Assembly: GCA_037043235.1 (NCBI GenBank) | Contig: JAWRVZ010000101.1 | Location: 620,001 to 684,000, forward strand | Direction of reading: 5' to 3' | DNA: 64,000 nt | From: Rhodeus uyekii | Taxonomy: Eukaryota > Chordata > Actinopteri > Cypriniformes > Acheilognathidae | Shown here: piece by piece, positions 56,747 through 64,000 of the stretch | Layout: each line of letters opens with the position of its first letter | Numbering within the stretch: the stretch's first letter is position 1 | Position numbers and translations under genes: made by a program | The notes under the pieces: generated by a model | Told to the model about the DNA's origin: nothing | The model's input: only the letters and a program-made list of their open reading frames with translations | Database searches by the model: none

Positions 56747-57069
56747 TGTAGCAAGCAGGGCGGGGTCTATGGACTGTGAGAGCGTGACGAGAGCCGGTGG
56801 CGTGATTGAGAATGAGCGTCACCTGTGAGCCACTGGTCTCGTATCTCACGGAGGAACGGAGACTTAAAATGAGGAGCACTGACAGTGAAGGACGAGAGAG
56901 GACCAGGCCTGGACTTATGTTCTGTACTGTGTTTGTGTGGGCGGCAGTCGTCCATGAGGGACTGCCGCCATTATGTTTATTTTGTATTTATGTTTTATTT
57001 TACATTAAAGTCTGAGAAATGTCTGCCGGTCCCCACCTCCTTCCTCCCTGAACATTGAACTGCGTTACA
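56747..57069 (+). repeat. 3' LTR of the TRIM-like element
   Basis: Starts TGTAGCAAGCAGGGCGG and ends GAACTGCGTTACA. Collinear with the 5' LTR with many substitutions. Confidence 0.88.
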
Positions 57070-57121
57070 ACGATGTTCTTGGATTTTCGTCTGTTGAATG
57101 CCCCACTTCTGGTATTTCTCA

Positions 57122-57164
57122 ATACGATCCCATTGTATTATCATTATTATTATTATTAATATTT

Positions 57165-57207
<43 letters not shown>

Positions 57208-57244
57208 TTATTGTTATTATTATTATTGTTATTATTATTATTAT
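57122..57244. repeat. (ATT)n microsatellite, imperfect
   Basis: About 120 bp of ATT units with a few GTT, AAT and AGT interruptions. Confidence 0.95.
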
Positions 57245-57245
57245 G

Positions 57246-57410
57246 TTAAAGGGACAGTTCACCCAAAAATAAAAACTGTCATCTTTTACTCAGCCTGTCA
57301 ACTGTCTGGTTAAGAAAAAATCTCATACAGGTTCAGAGCAACATGAGGATGAGGAAAAGATGTAAAAGAAGTAAAAGATGAAAGACTTTTTGGAGTGAAT
57401 ACCCCTTTAA
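57246..57410. mobile_element. MITE with TTAA ends (AGTTCACCC family)
   Basis: TTAAAGGGACAGTTCACCCA at the left and the inverse-type GGAGTGAATACCCCTTTAA at the right. TTAA at both borders is the likely target duplication, as in piggyBac- or Kolobok-like elements. It is 165 bp, noncoding, and very common in cyprinid genomes as I recall. Confidence 0.78.
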
Positions 57411-57869
57411 ACTTGTCTTGTTTGCAACAAACATTACAACAGAACTGAAAATAAAGTTTTGTTTTAAATCCACTCGTCCACCCTCTGCCCTATCTTGCAA
57501 AGTACACATTTAATGTGCTCTTAAATATGATGCTCTGTAATGGATTCACAGAAGTATGAGAAAGGCATTTCCATTTTGCCGAATGATACGTGACCACACG
57601 GCAGGCGCTCAGTGTGAATGCTGTAATCTGTTGAGTAATATAAGCGGTGAAATTAAATGCGCTGCTCTTGCAGTATGTGTGAACACTACTTTGCTATGCA
57701 TATACTGGAACAATATTGTGTTTGCTTAGATCATCTTCTCTTTTCTGCTCTGAAATGGTGTGTGTGTCAGAGTGTGTAAGACCGTAAACTCGGTCCGTCC
57801 CATCCACCACTCAGGCGTTCATACACACATCCATGCAGCTACAGGAAAGGATGCACCTGTGTGAACATT
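57411..57869. other. unrecognised spacer
   Basis: Unique-looking DNA between two repeats. No gene seen. Confidence 0.4.
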
Positions 57870-58250
57870 TTAGCCGATACTAATAACTAATAATTATTCC
57901 TATTTGGAAGCAAATAACCTATATATTGGCTGATAAATCAAATTCCAAATTTTGATACGTTGAGAGCCTGATTACAAAAAAACAAAAGGCTCACCATTGA
58001 ATGTCATATGCAAAACACTTCAACATAAATCACACGTATACAATACAGTTGGCTAGTTTTGAACCATTGTAAGTTTCCTCAACTTTTAAAGTTAATTTTA
58101 CACTCCTGTGGACAACTTTCTTTAATAAAACAAATAGTAACACTTTATAATGTTCCATTTTGTTATCATGAACCAACAATTCATGAAAACTGTATTTATT
58201 AATCTTAGTTAATGTTAATATCAACATTTTCCAAGACATTTCTTAAGATC
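57870..58250 (-). repeat. dispersed DNA repeat (TATCGG family), inverted copy
   Basis: The reverse complement of the 25200-25554 repeat: GAGAGCCTGATTACAAAAAA, CACACGTATACAATACAGTT, AATAAAACAAATAGTAACAC and CATGAACCAACAATTCATGA lie in reverse order to that copy. Uninterrupted here. Confidence 0.62.
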
Positions 58251-58710
58251 CAAAGTTGGATTAACAAATGAGACTGTATTCTGAAGTGGTACCAAAAAAC
58301 CTAAAACAACAATAAGACTGAAGATAAAGATAAAAATAAAAACAAAACACCTAAATAATTCAAACAAGTCTACATATATTACATACAAAGAAAAAAAATG
58401 TATGTGCCATGAATAAATAAAAATGACCCCCTCCGCACGGAAATTGCCTTAATAAAACTATATTGTTGATGAAAATAATAATAAAATAAAAATAGAAATA
58501 GAAAATAGAAATAATATAAGTGCTAGTTATTAACACAAGCACACTGAAGCACTTTGATTTGAGATTAACTAACACAACACAATGCATCCTGTAGAATATA
58601 AATGCGATTTTTATACAAAATAAACAATATTACAACTTAAATTTGCACAAAATCACGCACAGATGAACTTGAACTAAGTTACGCGCTAATCAGAATGTGT
58701 AACTCCTGTT
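58251..58710. other. AT-rich spacer before the satellite
   Basis: AT-rich with many AATAAA-type words; no element recognised. The last 40 bases (TTACGCGCTAATCAGAATGT, then GTAACTCCTGTT) lead straight into the first satellite unit. Confidence 0.4.
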
Positions 58711-61700
58711 ACACACAGTCTACTAATACTCTGAGAGTTAGTAACATGTAGTTGTAAAGTTACTCATAGACAGTGAATGTGTGTTGAGGATCATCTCAAT
58801 AAAGAGTTATCAGATATTAATCACACAGTCTACTAATACTCTAATGAGAGTTAGTAACATGTAGTTGTAAAGTTACTCATAGTCAGAGAATGTGTGTTGA
58901 GGATCATCACAATAAAGAGTTATCAGATATTAAACACACAGTCTACTAATACTCTAATGAGAGTTAGTAACATGTAGTTGTAAAGTTACTCATAGTCAGT
59001 GAATGTGTGTTGAGGATCATCACAATAAAGAGTTATCAGATATTAAACACAGAGTCTACTAATACTCTAATGAGAGTTAGTAACATGTAGTTGTAAAGTT
59101 ACTCATAGTCAGTGAATGTGTGTTGAGGATCATCACAATAAAGAGTTATCAGATATTAAACACACAGTCTACTAATACTCTAAAGAGAGTTAGTAACATG
59201 TAGTTGTAAAGTTACTCATAGTCAGTGAATGTGTGTTGAGGATCATCACAATAAAGAGTTATCAGATATTAAACACACAGTCTACTAATACTCTAATGAG
59301 AGTTAGTAACATGTAGTTGTAAAGTTACTCATAGTCAGTGAATGTGTGTTGAGGATCATCACAATAAAGAGTTATCAGATATTAAACACACAGTCTACTA
59401 ATACTCTAATGAGAGTTAGTAACATGTAGTTGAAAAGTTACTCATAGTCAGTGAATGTGTGTTGATGATCATCACAATAAAGAGTTATCAGATATTAAAC
59501 ACACAGTCTACTAATACTCTAATGAGAGTTAGTAACATGTAGTTGTAAAGTTACTCATAGTCAGTGAATGTGTGTTGATGATCATCACAATAAAGAGTTA
59601 TCAGATATTAAACACACAGTCTACTAATACTCTAATGAGAGTTAGTAACATGTAGTTGTAAAGTTACTCATAGTCAGTGAATGTGTGTTGAGGATCATCA
59701 CAACAAAGAGATATCAGATATTAAACACACAGTCTACTAATACTCTAATGAGAGTAAGTAACATGTAGTTGTAAAGTTACTCATAGTCAGTGAATGTGTG
59801 TTGATGATCATCACAATAAAGAGTTATCAGATATTAAACACACAGTCTACTAATACTCTAATGAGAGTTAGTAACGTAGTTGTAAAGTTACTCATAGTCA
59901 GTGAATGTGTGTTGAGGATCATCACAATAAAGAGTTATCAGATATTAAACACACAGTCTACTAATACTCTAATGAGAGTTAGTAACATGTAGTTGTAAAG
60001 TTACTCATAGTCAGTGAATGTGTGTTGAGGATCATCACAATAAAGAGTTATCAGATATTAAACACACAGTCTACTAATACTCTAATGAGAGTTAGTAACA
60101 TGTAGTTGTAAAGTTACTCATAGTCAGTGAATGTGTGTTGAGGATCATCACAATAAAGAGTTATCAGATATTAAACACACAGTCTACTAATACTCTAATG
60201 AGAGTTAGTAACATGTAGTTGTAAAGTTACTCATAGTCAGTGAATGTGTGTTGAGGATCATCACAATAAAGAGATATCAGATATTAAACACACAGTCTAC
60301 TAATACTCTAATGAGAGTTAGTAACATGTAGTTGTAAAGTTACTCATAGTCAGTGAATGTGTGTTGAGGAACATCACAATAAAGAGTTATCAGATATTAA
60401 ACACAGTCTACTAATACTCTAATGAGAGTTAGTAACATGTAGTTGTAAAGTTACTCATAGTCAGTGAATGTGTGTTGAGGATCATCACAATAAAGAGATA
60501 TCAGATATTAAACACACAGTCTACTAATACTCTAATGAGAGTTAGTAACATGTAGTTGTAAAGTTACTCATAGTCAGTGAATGTGTGTTGAGGATCATCA
60601 CAATAAAGAGTTATCAGATATTAAACACACAGTCTACTAATACTCTAATGAGAGTTAGTAACATGTAGTTGTAAAGTTACTCATAGTCAGTGAATGTGTG
60701 TTGAGGATCATCACAATAAAGAGTTATCAGATATTAAACACACAGTCTACTAATACTCTAATGAGAGTTAGTAACATGTAGTTGTAAAGTTACTCATAGT
60801 CAGTGAATGTGTGTTGAGGATCATCACAATAAAGAGTTATCAGATATTAAACACACAGTCTACTAATACTCTAATGAGAGTTAGTAACATGTAGTTGTAA
60901 AGTTACTCATAGTCAGTGAATGTGTGTTGAGGATCATCACAATAAAGAGTTATCAGATATTAAACACACAGTCTACTAATACTCTAATGAGAGTTAGTAA
61001 CATGTAGTTGTAAAGTTACTCATAGTCAGTGAATGTGTGTTGAGGATCATCACAATAAAGAGTTATCAGATATTAAACACACAGTCTACTAATACTCTAA
61101 TGAGAGTTAGTAACATGTAGTTGTAAAGTTACTCATAGTCAGTGAATGTGTGTTGAGGATCATCACAATAAAGAGTTATCAGATATTAAACACACAGTCT
61201 ACTAATACTCTAATGAGAGTTAGTAACATGTAGTTGTAGTTACTCATAGTCAGTGAATGTGTGTTGAGGATCATCACAATAAAGAGTTATCAGATATTAA
61301 ACACAGAGTCTACTAATACTCTAATGAGAGTTAGTAACATGTAGTTGTAAAGTTACTCATAGTCAGTGAATGTGTGTTGATGATCATCACAATAAAGAGT
61401 TATCAGATATTAAACACACAGTCTACTAATACTCTAATGAGAGTTAGTAACATGTAGTTGTAAAGTTACTCATAGTCAGTGAATGTGTGTTGAGGATCAT
61501 CACAATAAAGAGATATCAGATATTAAACACACAGTCTACTAATACTCTAATGAGAGTAAGTAACATGTAGTTGTAAAGTTACTCATAGTCAGTGAATGTG
61601 TGTTGATGATCATCACAATAAAGAGTTATCAGATATTAAACACACAGTCTACTAATACTCTAATGAGAGTTAGTAACATGTAGTTGTAAAGTTACTCATA

Positions 61701-64000
61701 GTCAGTGAATGTGTGTTGAGGATCATCACAATAAAGAGTTATCAGATATTAAACACACAGTCTACTAATACTCTAATGAGAGTTAGTAACATGTAGTTGT
61801 AAAGTTACTCATAGTCAGTGAATGTGTGTTGAGGATCATCACAATAAAGAGTTATCAGATATTAAACACACAGTCTACTAATACTCTAATGAGAGTTAGT
61901 AACATGTAGTTGTAAAGTTACTCATAGTCAGTGAATGTGTGTTGAGGATCATCACAATAAAGAGTTATCAGATATTAAACACACAGTCTACTAATACTCT
62001 AATGAGAGTTAGTAACATGTAGTTGTAAAGTTACTCATAGTCAGTGAATGTGTGTTGAGGATCATCACAATAAAGAGATATCAGATATTAAACACACAGT
62101 CTACTAATACTCTAATGAGAGTAAGTAACATGTAGTTGTAAAGTTACTCATAGTCAGTGAATGTGTGTTGAGGATCATCACAATAAAGAGATATCAGATA
62201 TTAAACACACAGTCTACTAATACTCTAATGAGAGTTAGTAACATGTAGTTGTAAAGTTACTCATAGTCAGTGAATGTGTGTTGAGGATCATCACAATAAA
62301 GAGTTATCAGATATTAAACACAGTGTACTAATACTCTAATGAGAGTTAGTAACATGTAGTTGTAAAGTTACTCATAGTCAGTGAATGTGTGTTGAGGATC
62401 ATCACAATAAAGAGATATCAGATATTAAACACACAGTCTACTAATACTCTAATGAGAGTTAGTAACATGTAGTTGTAAAGTTACTCATAGTCAGTGAATG
62501 TGTGTTGAGGATCATCACAATAAAGAGTTATCAGATATTAAACACACAGTCTACTAATACTCTAATGAGAGTTAGTAACATGTAGTTGTAAAGTTACTCA
62601 TAGTCAGTGAATGTGTGTTGAGGATCATCACAATAAAGAGTTATCAGATATTAAACACACAGTCTACTAATACTCTAATGAGAGTTAGTAACATGTAGTT
62701 GTAAAGTTACTCATAGTCAGTGAATGTGTGTTGAGGATCATCACAATAAAGAGTTATCAGATATTAAACACACAGTCTACTAATACTCTAATGAGAGTTA
62801 GTAACATGTAGTTGTAAAGTTACTCATAGTCAGTGAATGTGTGTTGAGGATCATCACAATAAAGAGTTATCAGATATTAAACACAGAGTCTACTAATACT
62901 CTAATGAGAGTTAGTAACATGTAGTTGTAAAGTTACTCATAGTCAGTGAATGTGTGTTGAGGATCATCACAATAAAGAGTTATCAGATATTAAACACACA
63001 GTCTACTAATACTCTAATGAGAGTTAGTAACATGTAGTTGTAAAGTTACTCATAGTCAGTGAATGTGTGTTGAGGATCATCACAATAAAGAGATATCAGA
63101 TATTAAACACACAGTCTACTAATACTCTAATGAGAGTTAGTAACATGTAGTTGTAGTTACTCATAGTCAGTGAATGTGTGTTGAGGATCATCACAATAAA
63201 GAGTTATCAGATATTAAACACAGAGTCTACTAATACTCTAATGAGAGTTAGTAACATGTAGTTGTAAAGTTACTCATAGTCAGTGAATGTGTGTTGAGGA
63301 TCATCACAATAAAGAGTTATCAGATATTAAACACACAGTCTACTAATACTCTAATGAGAGTAAGTAACATGTAGTTGTAAAGTTACTCATAGTCAGCGAA
63401 TGTGTGTTGAGGATCATCACAATAAAGAGTTATCAGATATTAAACACACAGTCTACTAATACTCTAATGAGAGTTAGTAACGTAGTTGTAAAGTTACTCA
63501 TAGTCAGCGAATGTGTGTTGAGGATCATCACAATAAAGAGTTATCAGATATTAAACACACAGTCTACTAATACTCTAATGAGAGTTAGTAACATGTAGTT
63601 GTAAAGTTACTCATAGTCAGTGAATGTGTGTTGAGGATCATCACAATAAAGAGTTATCAGATATTAAACACACAGTCTACTAATACTCTAATGAGAGTTA
63701 GTAACATGTAGTTGTAAAGTTACTCATAGTCAGTGAATGTGTGTTGAGAATCATCACAATAAAGAGTTATCAGATATTAAACACACAGTCTACTAATACT
63801 CTAATGAGAGTTAGTAACATGTAGTTGTAAAGTTACTCATAGTCAGTGAATGTGTGTTGAGGATCATCACAATAAAGAGTTATCAGATATTAAACACACA
63901 GTCTACTAATACTCTAATGAGAGTTAGTAACGTAGTTGTAAAGTTACTCATAGTCAGTGAATGTGTGTTGATGATCATCACAATAAAGAGTTTCAGATAT
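58711..64000. repeat. 113-bp satellite array, about 47 units, continues off the window
   Basis: Head-to-tail units of 113 bp (CACACAGTCTACTAATACTC start; GTTACTCATAGTCAGTGAAT middle; AAGAGTTATCAGATATTAAA end). Most units differ by only zero to a few bases. The first unit is the most diverged, as is usual at an array edge. Recurrent variants are AGAGATATC for AGAGTTATC, TTGATGATC for TTGAGGATC, GAGAGTAAG for GAGAGTTAG, AACGTAG for AACATGTAG, and a 4-bp AAAG deletion. The 64-codon frames within it are repeat artefacts. No match to the CENP-B box motif is apparent. Confidence 0.98.

Larger units (their letters stand above)
55931..57069 (+). mobile_element. miniature (TRIM-like) LTR retroelement, 1139 bp
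   Basis: Two 323-bp LTRs (55931-56253, 56747-57069) with TG...CA ends and an exact 5-bp duplication ACGAT (55926-55930, 57070-57074). Right after the 5' LTR is TTGGTGCCAAAGCCCGGGA, a tRNA-type primer-binding site whose complement ends in CCA. The 493-bp interior ends in GAAGGGCGTTGGGGG, a partly purine tract. There is no gag or pol; the 170-codon frame is GC-driven. The LTRs differ at several tens of positions, so it is much older than the 38048 element. Confidence 0.9.
34694..64000 (-). other. znf521: sequence upstream of the znf521 giant exon, probably intron
   Basis: A split Asp codon at 34693 requires an upstream exon, which in ZNF521 encodes the first finger and a linker. No such exon, and no start codon exon, is seen up to 64000. 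The whole stretch is therefore best read as intron, but if an upstream exon was missed it could include intergenic DNA. It is dominated by transposons and ends in a satellite array. Confidence 0.6.

Noticed and set aside
56239..56751. 170-codon frame in the TRIM-like element as a gag protein
   Set aside because: Arg/Gly/Ser/Leu-rich reading driven by GC content; starts inside the LTR and has no gag motifs.
58711..64000. CRISPR-like array
   Set aside because: The repeats are directly contiguous with no unique spacers, and the context is a vertebrate genome. It is a satellite.

Overview
The window is vertebrate, and most likely teleost, nuclear DNA. It has one spliced gene spread over tens of kilobases, long AT-rich introns, many CA/GT and ATT microsatellites, and a dense mix of hAT-, Tc1- and Tigger-type DNA transposons, tRNA-derived SINEs and small LTR elements. 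Several repeats (the SINE tail reading GATAAAAGCGTCTG and a TTAA-flanked AGTTCACCC element) resemble families I know from cyprinid fishes, so a carp- or zebrafish-like fish is my best guess. The species is an inference.

The only protein-coding gene I can support is znf521, a large multi-C2H2 zinc-finger transcription cofactor, on the minus strand. Three exons are visible: the giant zinc-finger exon (34693-31248), an 85-nt exon (31010-30926) and a 132-nt exon (5427-5296). All junctions have GT/AG sites and matching phases. The 5' exons (start codon, NuRD-recruiting N-terminus, first finger) and the 3' terminal exon are not found here. Positions 1-5295, 5428-30925 and 31011-31247 are therefore introns. 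34694-64000 lies upstream and is probably intron too, although part of it could be intergenic.

Layout. 1-5.3 kb: last intron, with a TIR element broken by a hAT MITE. 5.4-30.9 kb: one large intron with a 226-bp GT tract, a SINE, two opposed degenerate Tc1 copies, a truncated Tigger-like element, hAT-like elements and a TIR element that keeps the end of a transposase-like frame. 30.9-34.7 kb: znf521 exons. 35-58.7 kb: a young LTR retroelement (2 differences between 284-bp LTRs) inside a Tigger-like transposon, a solo LTR, a perfect 214-bp inverted repeat, a 938-bp hAT element, a Tc1 copy and a miniature LTR element with a clear primer-binding site. 58.7-64.0 kb: a 113-bp satellite array that runs off the window.

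The most interesting items are: (1) the LTR element at 38048-40052, whose presumed primer-binding site is a perfect 12-nt complement of its own LTR at the predicted RNA 5' end, which suggests Tf1/sushi-type self-priming, and whose gag-like frame is broken by a single CpG-type nonsense change; (2) the satellite array, which shows a 17-monomer higher-order register; and (3) the identical 214-bp inverted copy at 46366-46579, flanked by 15-bp direct repeats, which looks like a templated insertion.
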